From contig JBMOOH010000041.1 in assembly GCA_049323795.1 (NCBI GenBank), positions 1 through 9,574 on the forward strand: a stretch of 9,574 bases of DNA, given 5' to 3'. The notes below the pieces were generated by a model, which did no database searches, was not told the DNA's origin, and saw only the letters and a list, made by a program, of their open reading frames with translations. Positions 1 to 6,315 of this stretch are shown here, piece after piece; the first letter of the stretch is position 1, and every line of letters begins with the position of its first letter. The stretch is from JAOADN01 sp049323795. GTDB taxonomy: Bacteria; Pseudomonadota; Alphaproteobacteria; Rhodobacterales; Rhodobacteraceae. A program made the translations under genes and the position numbers.

Positions 1-825
1 GGCCGCACTCCGTGCCGCCCTCTCGGCTGCCTTCGCCGCGTCCCACAGCGCGTCCATCTCGGCCAGGCCAGACTCCTCCGGACGCCGTCCGCGCGCGGCA
101 AGCGCCAGTTCGACCGACCTGAAGCGGCGGACGAACTTGGCATTGGCGGCGCGGAGCGCGCCTTCTGCGTCCACCTTCAGGTGGCGGGCGAGGTTCGCCA
201 CGACGAACAGCAGGTCGCCCATCTCCTCGGCCACCTCGTCGGGCCCGAGACGGTCCTTCGCCTCGGCAAGTTCGCGGGCTTCCTCGACGAGCTTGTCGAT
301 CACCTCGGCGGTGGAAGGCCAGTCGAAGCCCACCCGCGCGGCGCGGTTCTGGAGCTTCACGGCGCGGGTGAGGGCAGGCAGGCCGAGGGCCACGCCGTCG
401 AGCGCGCCTCCCTTCCTTTCGGCGGCCTTCATCCGCTCCCAGTCACGGGTCTGATCCTCGGCGGTCTTGTCGCGGCTCTCGTCGCCGAAGACGTGCGGGT
501 GGCGGGCGATCATCTTGTCGCTGACCGTGCGGACCACATCGGCGAAGGTGAAGTGCCCGGCCTCCGCGGCCATCCGGGCGTGGTAGACTGCCTGGAAGAG
601 AAGGTCGCCGAGTTCGCCCTTCAGTTCGCCCCAGGCCTGCCGTTCGATCGCATCCGCGACCTCGTAGGCTTCCTCGATCGTGTAGGGGGCGATGCTGGCG
701 AAGTCCTGCTCGATGTCCCAGGGGCAGCCGCGCTCGCGGTCACGGAGTCGCGCCATGATGGCGAGGAGGCGTCCGATCCCGCCATCGGGGTCATGGAAGA
801 GGGGGTCGTCAGGGGCGTCGGTCAT
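1..825 (-). CDS. mazG: Nucleoside triphosphate pyrophosphohydrolase MazG (3' end beyond window)
   Basis: MazG hydrolyses (d)NTPs to the monophosphate and pyrophosphate in the cytoplasm, cleaning the nucleotide pool. Reading the minus strand from the ATG at 825 gives 275 codons with no stop before the window edge, so only the last few residues are missing (E. coli MazG is about 263 aa). Two tandem MazG domains are visible. The first has the metal-binding acidic pattern EEAYE at residues 51-55 and ELGD at 71-74. The second has EEARE at 181-185 and EMGD at 201-204. The family landmarks CPWD (34-37) and RHPHVFGD (108-115) are also present. The start fits the usual short N-terminus ahead of 'HDPDGGI', but no clear Shine-Dalgarno sequence lies before it. 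The gene diverges from the M20 amidohydrolase across a 201-bp gap. The family call is secure. Whether the gene is cotranscribed with something beyond the left edge cannot be seen. Confidence 0.95.
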   Translation of the reverse strand, partial: MTDAPDDPLFHDPDGGIGRLLAIMARLRDRERGCPWDIEQDFASIAPYTIEEAYEVADAIERQAWGELKGELGDLLFQAVYHARMAAEAGHFTFADVVRTVSDKMIARHPHVFGDESRDKTAEDQTRDWERMKAAERKGGALDGVALGLPALTRAVKLQNRAARVGFDWPSTAEVIDKLVEEARELAEAKDRLGPDEVAEEMGDLLFVVANLARHLKVDAEGALRAANAKFVRRFRSVELALAARGRRPEESGLAEMDALWDAAKAAERAARSAA

Positions 826-927
826 GGGCGGTCCGGGTCCGGTATCCAGGTCGGGGTAACACGCGCTTCGGACATTGATCGCCCGGGCCATCGGCCCATC
901 GTGCGCGAACGGTCAGGATGCCCCCTG

Positions 928-950
928 CTTTTCCACCAAGCGGGGAAAAG
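928..950. promoter_or_regulatory. 23-bp inverted repeat in mazG/amidohydrolase gap
   Basis: CTTTTCC (928-934) and GGAAAAG (944-950) are perfect 7-bp complementary arms around a 9-nt centre. The element lies between two divergent genes, 77 bp before the amidohydrolase ATG and 103 bp before the mazG ATG. Its size and symmetry suit a dimeric repressor or activator site. As RNA it could form a hairpin, but there is no following T-run for a terminator. Its function is inferred from symmetry and position alone. Confidence 0.4.
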
Positions 951-952
951 GC

Positions 953-969
953 GCAACCGGGCGGGTTGC
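953..969. promoter_or_regulatory. Second inverted repeat next to the first
   Basis: GCAACC (953-958) and GGTTGC (964-969) are perfect 6-bp arms with a 5-nt centre (GGGCG). The element begins 2 bp after the preceding dyad ends. It abuts a -10-like CCTAAA at 969-974, where a bound protein would block polymerase. It could equally be a short RNA hairpin. Confidence 0.35.
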
Positions 970-977
970 CTAAAGCG
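968..977 (+). promoter_or_regulatory. Possible -10 region of the amidohydrolase gene
   Basis: The decamer GCCTAAAGCG is identical to the one at 6827-6836 in the predicted prfA promoter. TAA-containing words are uncommon in this GC-rich DNA. No TTGAC-like -35 lies 16-18 bp upstream, so transcription here would probably need an activator. Initiation would fall near 982, leaving a leader of about 45 nt before the ATG at 1027. The call rests on similarity to the prfA element only. Confidence 0.3.
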
Positions 978-1026
978 GGTACCTCTGCAACGGATGGAGG
1001 GCACGTTCCAGAAAGAGTGTCCCCCA

Positions 1027-2187
1027 ATGCCCGTCCTGAACCGCATCGCCGCCTTCGCCGGCGAGATGTCCGCCTGGCGGCGGCACCTGCACATGCATCC
1101 CGAACTCGGCTTCGACTGCCACGGCACTTCGGACTGGATCGCCGCGCGGCTGACCGAGATGGGCGTGGACGAGGTGCAGCGGGGACTCGCGAGGACGGGG
1201 ATCGTCGCGCTCATCCGGGGACGGAAGCCCGGGCCGGTGATCGGCCTTCGCGCCGACATGGACGCGCTGCCGATCGAGGAGGCAACGGGCAACGACCACG
1301 CCTCGACCGTCAGGGGCAGGATGCATGCCTGCGGCCATGACGGGCATGTGGCGATGCTTCTGGGCGCGGCGAAATACCTCGCCGAGACGCGGAACTTCGC
1401 AGGAACCGTCGCTCTGATCTTCCAGCCCGCCGAAGAGGATGGCGGCGGCGCGGAGGTGATGGTGAGGGAGGGCGTCCTTGACCGGTTCGGCATCGCCGAG
1501 GTCTATGCGCTCCACAACCTGCCGAACCTGGCCCTCGGACATTTCGAAACGACCCCGGGGCCCATCATGGCGGCGGTGGACACTCTGACGGTGAAGGTCA
1601 CCGGCGAGGGCGGGCACGCGGCGACGCCGCACGACTGCACCGATCCGGTGATCGCGGTCGTGGCGATGGTGCAGGCGCTGCAGTCGATCGTCACCCGCAA
1701 CATCAATCCGCTGCACGAGGTCGTCATCTCGGTCACCCAGATCCATGCCGGGACCGCGTCGAACATCGTCCCCGGGGAGGCGTGGTTCTGCGCCACCATC
1801 CGGTCCTTCGACGCAACCGCGCGCGAGCTTCTGAAGAAGCGCCTTCACGAGATCGTCGAGGGGACGGCGGCGGCCTTCGGCGTGACCGCGGCCATCGACT
1901 ACGACTGGGGCTACCCGCCCACGGTGAACGAGCCGGGAAAGACCGCCTTCGCCGTCGGGGTCGCGCAGGAGATCGCGGGCGAGGGCGCGGTGAATCCCGC
2001 GGGCGACAAGAGCATGGGGTCGGAGGACTTCGCCTACATGCTGGAGAGGCGGCCGGGGGCGTATCTCTACGTGGGCACGGGGCCAGGGGCAGGACTGCAC
2101 CACCCGGCCTACGACTTCAACGACGAGGCGGCGCCGGTCGGGGCGAGCTTCTTCGCACGGATCGTGGAGCGGGCGCTGCCGGTCTAG
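1027..2187 (+). CDS. M20D-family amidohydrolase (hippurate hydrolase/N-acyl amino acid hydrolase type)
   Basis: This is a predicted cytoplasmic metallo-amidohydrolase of 386 aa that cleaves an N-acyl group from an amino acid or amine; family members are about 380-400 aa. Landmarks in order are HPELGF (24-29), RADMDALPI (75-83), MHACGHDGH (99-107) with ligands C102 and H104, FQPAEED (132-138) with the Glu pair 136/137, ALHN (161-164) with ligand H163, the dimerisation-domain entry GEGGHAATPH (193-202), and near the C-terminus MGSEDFAYM and LHHPAYDFND with the last metal His. I place the start at 1027 because the protein then begins as relatives do. A weak AAAGAG (1012-1017) precedes it. An in-frame ATG at 994 has no ribosome site. 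The open frame extends back to 181 only because it lies antisense to mazG. The substrate is not readable from sequence. Nearby polyamine genes make an N-acylated amine derivative possible but unproven. Confidence 0.93.
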   Translation: MPVLNRIAAFAGEMSAWRRHLHMHPELGFDCHGTSDWIAARLTEMGVDEVQRGLARTGIVALIRGRKPGPVIGLRADMDALPIEEATGNDHASTVRGRMHACGHDGHVAMLLGAAKYLAETRNFAGTVALIFQPAEEDGGGAEVMVREGVLDRFGIAEVYALHNLPNLALGHFETTPGPIMAAVDTLTVKVTGEGGHAATPHDCTDPVIAVVAMVQALQSIVTRNINPLHEVVISVTQIHAGTASNIVPGEAWFCATIRSFDATARELLKKRLHEIVEGTAAAFGVTAAIDYDWGYPPTVNEPGKTAFAVGVAQEIAGEGAVNPAGDKSMGSEDFAYMLERRPGAYLYVGTGPGAGLHHPAYDFNDEAAPVGASFFARIVERALPV

Positions 2188-2383
2188 GGAGGGCCGATCC
2201 GGCATGAACGGACGACCTGCCAGCGGCAGGCCGGCCGGTTGCCCGGAGGGTGATGAGCGCCCGGACATCGGTCCAGTGGCCGATTTCAGCGAAGAACGCC
2301 GCGCCCGTGGCGCGGTCGGGCCGCAGGGCAAGGGGTTTCATGCAGTCCTGCCAGTGCCATTCGGGCCTGGTCCACAGCTTCAT
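2117..2383 (-). CDS. Possible small Trp-rich protein or gene remnant
   Basis: An 88-codon minus-strand frame begins 22 bp after the stop of the FAD oxidoreductase. Its first ~50 residues look protein-like: four Trp (residues 4, 9, 11 and about 37), mixed hydrophobic and charged residues, and most codons ending in G or C. The mirrored plus-strand frame has a weaker third-position bias. After about residue 52 the frame runs into a GC hairpin and then antisense to the amidohydrolase's last 71 bp, where the composition becomes Arg/Pro/Ala-rich as in a shadow frame. There is no Shine-Dalgarno sequence before the ATG. I do not recognise the family. It may be a short real gene read with the oxidoreductase by coupling, the 5' remnant of a decayed gene, or chance. 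The stated end is simply the first stop. Confidence 0.35.
   Translation of the reverse strand: MKLWTRPEWHWQDCMKPLALRPDRATGAAFFAEIGHWTDVRALITLRATGRPAAGRSSVHAGSALPRPAAPAPRSVRRSSPRPAPPRR
2216..2230. terminator. GC hairpin in convergent gap, terminator-like
   Basis: CCTGCC (2216-2221) and GGCAGG (2225-2230) form a perfect 6-bp stem with a 3-nt loop, 28 bp past the amidohydrolase stop. It is followed by a self-complementary GGCCGGCC-type stretch. No T-run follows on either strand, so an intrinsic terminator is doubtful. It may act with Rho or simply stabilise the 3' end. It is the best termination candidate between the two convergent genes. Confidence 0.3.
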
Positions 2384-2405
2384 GGCGGCCGATAGCCGAA
2401 AGGTC

Positions 2406-3749
2406 TCAGGCCGCCTTCGGCAGCGGCCCGTCCTTCCGCGCGTAGCCCTGATACGCGAGCCACAGCCCGAGCCGCCGGAACGCCGGGAACGGGAACCGGT
2501 TCGGCGGCATCCGCATGAGCCCCGGAATCCGGTGCGCCCGCCCGGCCATCTCGCGCCCGACCTGCGCACCCGCATAGGACATCGGCCCGACCCCCGCGCC
2601 GTGGCAGCCGAAAGCCGCATAGAGCCCCTCCGCCCCCGGCACCGGTCCGGCATAGGGATGCATGCTCCCCGTCAGGCAGACGAACCCCCCCCATGCATGC
2701 TCGGTCCCCGCATGGGCCCAGGCCGGGAACAGCGCCTCGAAATGCGCCCGCACGCGGGCCCTGGTCGCGGCATCGGCCGCGGCGCTCGCCGAAGTGCCCC
2801 CGCGCATCCCGAACATGAAGCGCCCGTCCGGGAGCAGGCGGAAGTAGTGGAGAAGCTTCCTCAGGTCGCAGGACATCAGCGGCGAGGTGAAGCCCTGCGC
2901 CTGCCGCTCGGCCCCGGTCAGGGGGCGCGTCACGAGAATCGACGAGATCGCCGGCAGCAGCCGCCCGGCGAGCCAGGGCGGCGTGTCCTCGGACGAATAG
3001 CCATTCGTCGCGACGAGCACCTTCCTCGCGGAGACGCTCCCCGCGGGGGTGCCGACCCGCCAGCCCCCCGCGACCGGGGCCAGCCCGGTCACCGGCGAGT
3101 CGCCGTGGATGCGCACGCCCTCGTCCTTCGCCAGCCGGGCGAGCCCTTCGACGTAGATCATCGGCTGGAGCGGAAAGCCGTGCGTCCCGAAAAGGGCGCC
3201 GTGAAAGCCCGGCCCATCGACGCCACGCTCTCTCAGCGCCGCCTTCGGCAGCACCTCGGGCCGCTCGCCGTAGAGCGCCGCCTTGGCCTCGGCCTCGTCC
3301 TTCAGCCCCTCGTAGGCGCCGGGCGACTGCGCCAGATAGGCCTCGCCGTCCGGTCCCTGCCGGGCGGGAATGCCCTTCGACTGGAGAAGCGCCGCGACAT
3401 GGCCGATCGCCTCGATCTGGAAGCGGCGATAGGCCCGCGCCCCGTCCTCGCCGACCTTGGCGACGATCCGGGCGTCCGACAGCTTCGATCCGCCGAGGCA
3501 GCAGAACCCGCCGTTCCGCCCCGATGCGCCCCAGCCCGGCTGCACGGCGTCGAGGACCACGACGTCCATGCCCGCGTCCGCCAGTTCCCGCGCCGCCGAC
3601 AGCCCTGCGAAGCCCGCGCCGACGACCGCGACATCCGCCATCGTCTCCCCTTCAAGACGGGGCGACGGCTCGGGCAGCGGTACGCTCGCCCGCCACCACG
3701 AGTCGGGCCAGTCCGGGCGATAGGCTTCGGGTTCGTAGATGCGGCGCAA
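2406..3749 (-). CDS. FAD-dependent amine oxidoreductase, DAO family (PuuB-like)
   Basis: This is a predicted 447-aa flavoenzyme of the D-amino acid oxidase (DAO) superfamily, closest in style to gamma-glutamylputrescine oxidoreductase and related amine/amino acid oxidases. The FAD-binding Rossmann motif GAGFAG is at 44-49, with D67 ending the second strand to bind the ribose. GWGASGRNGGF (72-82) is the conserved DAO loop after it. GCHGAGVGPMSYAG (381-394) is the C-terminal flavin-contact segment. The start is TTG at 3749, with GGAG seven bases upstream. An ATG at 3641 also has a good ribosome site (GGGGAG), but starting there drops the 'SWW' and 'LEGE' segment that relatives carry ahead of the Rossmann fold. 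The gene diverges from the aminotransferase 80 bp away and sits near agmatinase, which suggests oxidation of putrescine-derived amines. The exact substrate is inferred, not shown. Confidence 0.9.
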   Translation of the reverse strand: MRRIYEPEAYRPDWPDSWWRASVPLPEPSPRLEGETMADVAVVGAGFAGLSAARELADAGMDVVVLDAVQPGWGASGRNGGFCCLGGSKLSDARIVAKVGEDGARAYRRFQIEAIGHVAALLQSKGIPARQGPDGEAYLAQSPGAYEGLKDEAEAKAALYGERPEVLPKAALRERGVDGPGFHGALFGTHGFPLQPMIYVEGLARLAKDEGVRIHGDSPVTGLAPVAGGWRVGTPAGSVSARKVLVATNGYSSEDTPPWLAGRLLPAISSILVTRPLTGAERQAQGFTSPLMSCDLRKLLHYFRLLPDGRFMFGMRGGTSASAAADAATRARVRAHFEALFPAWAHAGTEHAWGGFVCLTGSMHPYAGPVPGAEGLYAAFGCHGAGVGPMSYAGAQVGREMAGRAHRIPGLMRMPPNRFPFPAFRRLGLWLAYQGYARKDGPLPKAA

Positions 3750-3781
3750 CGGGGGTCTCCGCCTCGGTCTGGATTCCCCCG

Positions 3782-3797
3782 ATCCTTTCGCTAGGAT
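3782..3797. promoter_or_regulatory. Inverted repeat in oxidoreductase/aminotransferase divergent gap
   Basis: ATCCT (3782-3786) and AGGAT (3793-3797) are perfect 5-bp arms around 6 nt, lying near the middle of the 80-bp gap between two divergent genes. TAGGAT (3792-3797) could be a -10 for the aminotransferase. Minus-strand TTGCAG (complement of 3806-3811), with AAGGAT 18 bp on, could serve the oxidoreductase. All matches are loose. A shared operator for the two genes is plausible but not demonstrated. Confidence 0.3.
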
Positions 3798-3829
3798 GGC
3801 GCGATCTGCAACAGCTTTCGGAGCTACCC

Positions 3830-5245
3830 ATGCCGCTTGGGGCCCCGCCCGGCGAGGGCACGAATATCGCGCCCGACGAGGCCTGGGCGCTCGACAAGGC
3901 GCATGTCCTGCATCCGTGGACGAATTTCGGACCCTTCGAGGACAGGGGCGCCCTGGTGATCGAGCGCGGCGCGGGCTGCTGGCTCTGGGATTCGGCCGGC
4001 AGGAAGTATTTCGACGCGGTGGGCGGGCTCTGGTGCACGAACATCGGGCTCGGGCGGCGCGAGATGGCCGAGGCGATCGCGGCGCAGGCAGAGCGGCTGG
4101 CGTTTTCCAACACCTTTGTCGACATGACGAACGACGTCTCGGCGCGGCTTGCGGCCAAGATCGCCGCGCTCGCCCCCGGCGACCTCAACCGGGTGCACTT
4201 CACCACGGGCGGGTCAACGGCGGTGGATTCGGCGGTGCGGATGGTGCAGTACGTCCAGTCCTGCCGCGGCTTCCCCGGCAAGACCCACATCGTCGCGCGG
4301 GAAAACAGCTACCACGGGTCGACCTTCCTCGCGCAGTCGGTGGGCAAGCGGCACGGCGACCGTGTGGCCGAGTTCCGCTACCAGACGGAAGGCATCCACC
4401 ACCTGACCTGCCCGAACCCCTACCGCGCGCCGGACGGGATGGGCGAGGCCGCGTTCTGCGACTTCCTGATCGCCGAGTTCGAGGATCTGATCGTCCGCGT
4501 CGGCCCGGACCGCATCGGCGGCTTCATCGCCGAGCCGATCCAGGCGTCGGGCGGGGTGATCGTGCCGCCCGAAGGCTATCTGCGGCGGATGTGGGAGCTG
4601 TGCCGCCGCCACGGCATCCTCTTTGTCGCCGACGAGGTGGTGACGGCCTTCGGGCGGCTTGGCCACTGGTTCGCCTCCGAGGACATGTTCGGCGTGACGC
4701 CCGACATCGTCACGGTCGCCAAGGGGCTGTCCTCGGGCTACGTGCCGGTGGGGGCGATGGTGTTCTCGGACGCGATCTGGGCGACGATGGCCGAGAACGG
4801 GGAGCGGTGGTTCACCTCCGGCTTCACCTATTCGGGCCACCCGGTCGCCGCGGCGGCGGCGCTCAAGAACATCGAGATCCTGGAACGCGAGGACCTGCTC
4901 GGCAACGCCCGCCGCGTGGGCCGGGTGTTCGAGGCGCGGCTGAAGGAACTCGAGGCGCTGCCGCTCGTCGGGCAGGTGCGCGGGCGGCGGCTGATGATGT
5001 GCGTCGAGAACGTGGCCGACAAGGCGACGAAGCGGCTTCTGCCCGAGGAGCTGGAGGTGGGCAAGCGTATCTCGGACGAGTGCGAGGAGATGGGCCTGAT
5101 GGTCCGTCCGATCGGGCATCTGAACGTGATGTCCCCGCCGCTCGTCATGACCGAGGATGACGCGGACTTCGTGGTGAGGACCCTCGGCCGGGCGATTCGC
5201 AAGGTGGCAGACCGCTTCGTGAAGGAGCGCGTGGCGCTTGGGTAG
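3830..5245 (+). CDS. Class III PLP-dependent aminotransferase (omega-amine type)
   Basis: This 471-aa fold-type I, class III aminotransferase probably moves an amino group from an amine or omega-amino acid to pyruvate or another keto acid. The catalytic lysine is K298 in TVAKGLSSGY (295-304). D268 in ADEV (267-270) contacts the PLP ring nitrogen. TTGGSTAVDSA (125-135) supplies the phosphate-binding loop, and YHGST (161-165) stacks on the cofactor. R426 in MVRPIG (424-429) fits the mobile arginine that binds acceptor carboxylate. The GGSTAVDSA form marks the alphaproteobacterial omega-aminotransferase subgroup rather than ornithine or acetylornithine enzymes. GGAG at 3820-3823, six bases before the ATG, fixes the start; the longer open frame upstream overlaps the divergent oxidoreductase. 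Being followed by agmatinase, putrescine, aminobutyraldehyde-related amines or GABA are reasonable substrates. That is inference, and taurine or beta-alanine cannot be excluded. Confidence 0.93.
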   Translation: MPLGAPPGEGTNIAPDEAWALDKAHVLHPWTNFGPFEDRGALVIERGAGCWLWDSAGRKYFDAVGGLWCTNIGLGRREMAEAIAAQAERLAFSNTFVDMTNDVSARLAAKIAALAPGDLNRVHFTTGGSTAVDSAVRMVQYVQSCRGFPGKTHIVARENSYHGSTFLAQSVGKRHGDRVAEFRYQTEGIHHLTCPNPYRAPDGMGEAAFCDFLIAEFEDLIVRVGPDRIGGFIAEPIQASGGVIVPPEGYLRRMWELCRRHGILFVADEVVTAFGRLGHWFASEDMFGVTPDIVTVAKGLSSGYVPVGAMVFSDAIWATMAENGERWFTSGFTYSGHPVAAAAALKNIEILEREDLLGNARRVGRVFEARLKELEALPLVGQVRGRRLMMCVENVADKATKRLLPEELEVGKRISDECEEMGLMVRPIGHLNVMSPPLVMTEDDADFVVRTLGRAIRKVADRFVKERVALG

Positions 5246-5259
5246 GGCGCCGGACGAAA

Positions 5260-5273
5260 TCCTTCGAGAAGGA
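5260..5273 (+). other. Small palindrome after aminotransferase stop
   Basis: TCCTTCGAGAAGGA is a near-perfect palindrome (5-bp stem, 4-nt loop as RNA) 14 bp after the aminotransferase stop. No T-run follows directly, although a T-rich patch begins about 16 bp later. It could attenuate read-through into agmatinase or be incidental. Confidence 0.25.
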
Positions 5274-5296
5274 CATGGATGGATCAGGATTTTCTT

Positions 5297-5326
5297 CAGA
5301 ATACAGAATATTGTGGGTGAATTCTG
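5297..5326. promoter_or_regulatory. AT-rich T-N11-A dyad upstream of agmatinase
   Basis: CAGAATA occurs twice in tandem (5297-5303 and 5304-5310). The second CAGAAT pairs as an inverted repeat with ATTCTG (5321-5326), 11 nt apart. The inner pair T5309 and A5321 gives exactly the T-N11-A arrangement typical of LysR-type regulator boxes. The stretch from about 5275 to 5325 is clearly AT-richer than the rest of the window, as expected of a promoter. It ends 20 bp before the agmatinase ATG. A binding site controlling agmatinase and DUF1499 is the natural reading, but no regulator gene is in the window. Confidence 0.45.
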
Positions 5327-5346
5327 CCAAGGTGCAGGAGGTTGGC

Positions 5347-6315
5347 ATGGCGCTGGAAGATGCATCGAAGGAAGTGGATCTCGCGTTTTCGCGCGAGGAG
5401 CGGCGGGGTCTGGCCTTCGAAAACGCCTTCGGTGGCGCGACGAGCTTCCTGCGCCGCCGCTATTCGAAGGACCTGGCCGGGGTGGACCTCGCCATCACCG
5501 GCGTGCCATTCGACCAGGCCGTGACGCACCGCGCCGGCACCCGCTTCGGCCCCCGCGCGATCCGCGAGGCATCGAGCCTCCAGCCCTTCGATCCGCCCTA
5601 TGGCTGGCCCTTTGCCGCTCTCGAGGAACTGGAGATCGTGGACTGCGGCGACGTGGCCTTCGACTACGCCCGAGTTGCGGCCTTCCCGGACACGCTCACC
5701 GCCCATATCCGGGGCATCCTTGCCGCCGGGGCGGGATCGGTGGCCCTCGGGGGCGACCACTACATCACCTTCCCGATCCTTCGCGCCTATGCCGAGAAGT
5801 TCGGCCCCATCTCCCTCATCCACTTCGACGCCCATTCCGACACCTGGCCCGACGACGACATGGAGCGGATCGACCACGGGACGATGTTCTACAAGGCGAT
5901 CAGGACCGGGGTGATCGACGCTGCGACCAGTGTGCAGATCGGCATCCGCACGCACAACGCCGACACCCTCGGCGTCACCACGCTCGACGCGCCCTGGGTG
6001 CACGAGAACGGCGCGGCACGGACGGCGGAACGGGTGCGGGCCATCGTCGGCAGCCGCCCCTGCTACCTGACCTTCGACATCGACTGCCTCGATCCCGCCT
6101 TCGCCCCCGGTACGGGCACCCCCGTCTGGGGCGGGCTCGCAAGCTGGCAGGCGGCGGCGATCCTGCGGGGGCTTGCGGGCATCGACCTGAAGGGCGGCGA
6201 CGTGGTCGAGGTCTCGCCCGCCTACGACACGACCGGCGCCACCGCCATCGCCGGGGCGCATGTGGCGCACGAGATCATCCAGCTTTACGGCTGGACGCGG
6301 CGGAGGCCGGGATGA
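5347..6315 (+). CDS. speB: Agmatinase (ureohydrolase family)
   Basis: Agmatinase hydrolyses agmatine to putrescine and urea with a dinuclear manganese centre in the cytoplasm. This protein is 322 aa (E. coli SpeB is 306). All six metal ligands are present: H138 in GGDH (136-139), D161, H163 and D165 in DAHSD (161-165), and D244 and D246 in FDIDCLDP (243-250). H178 in HGTMF (177-181 region) is the agmatinase-type histidine, and GTGTPVWGGL (255-264) also fits agmatinase rather than arginase. The start at 5347 is fixed by a strong AGGAGG (5336-5341) five bases upstream; an in-frame ATG at 5275 has no such site. The gene lies 101 bp after the aminotransferase and overlaps the DUF1499 start by 4 bp. 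A close ureohydrolase (guanidinobutyrase) is the main alternative, and sequence alone does not rule it out. Confidence 0.92.
   Translation: MALEDASKEVDLAFSREERRGLAFENAFGGATSFLRRRYSKDLAGVDLAITGVPFDQAVTHRAGTRFGPRAIREASSLQPFDPPYGWPFAALEELEIVDCGDVAFDYARVAAFPDTLTAHIRGILAAGAGSVALGGDHYITFPILRAYAEKFGPISLIHFDAHSDTWPDDDMERIDHGTMFYKAIRTGVIDAATSVQIGIRTHNADTLGVTTLDAPWVHENGAARTAERVRAIVGSRPCYLTFDIDCLDPAFAPGTGTPVWGGLASWQAAAILRGLAGIDLKGGDVVEVSPAYDTTGATAIAGAHVAHEIIQLYGWTRRRPG

Noticed and set aside
181..1026. In-frame plus-strand extension of the amidohydrolase to 668 residues
   Set aside because: It runs antisense through mazG, has no M20 homology, and the true protein begins at 1027. It is a stop-free shadow in GC-rich DNA.
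2250..3794. 514-codon plus-strand ORF
   Set aside because: It lies opposite the FAD oxidoreductase, whose motifs are clear; its composition is Arg/Pro/Gly-rich shadow sequence.
5238..6311. Plus-strand frame upstream of DUF1499 that would give a 515-residue fusion
   Set aside because: It is the wrong frame over agmatinase; the DUF1499 protein has its own ATG and ribosome site at 6312.
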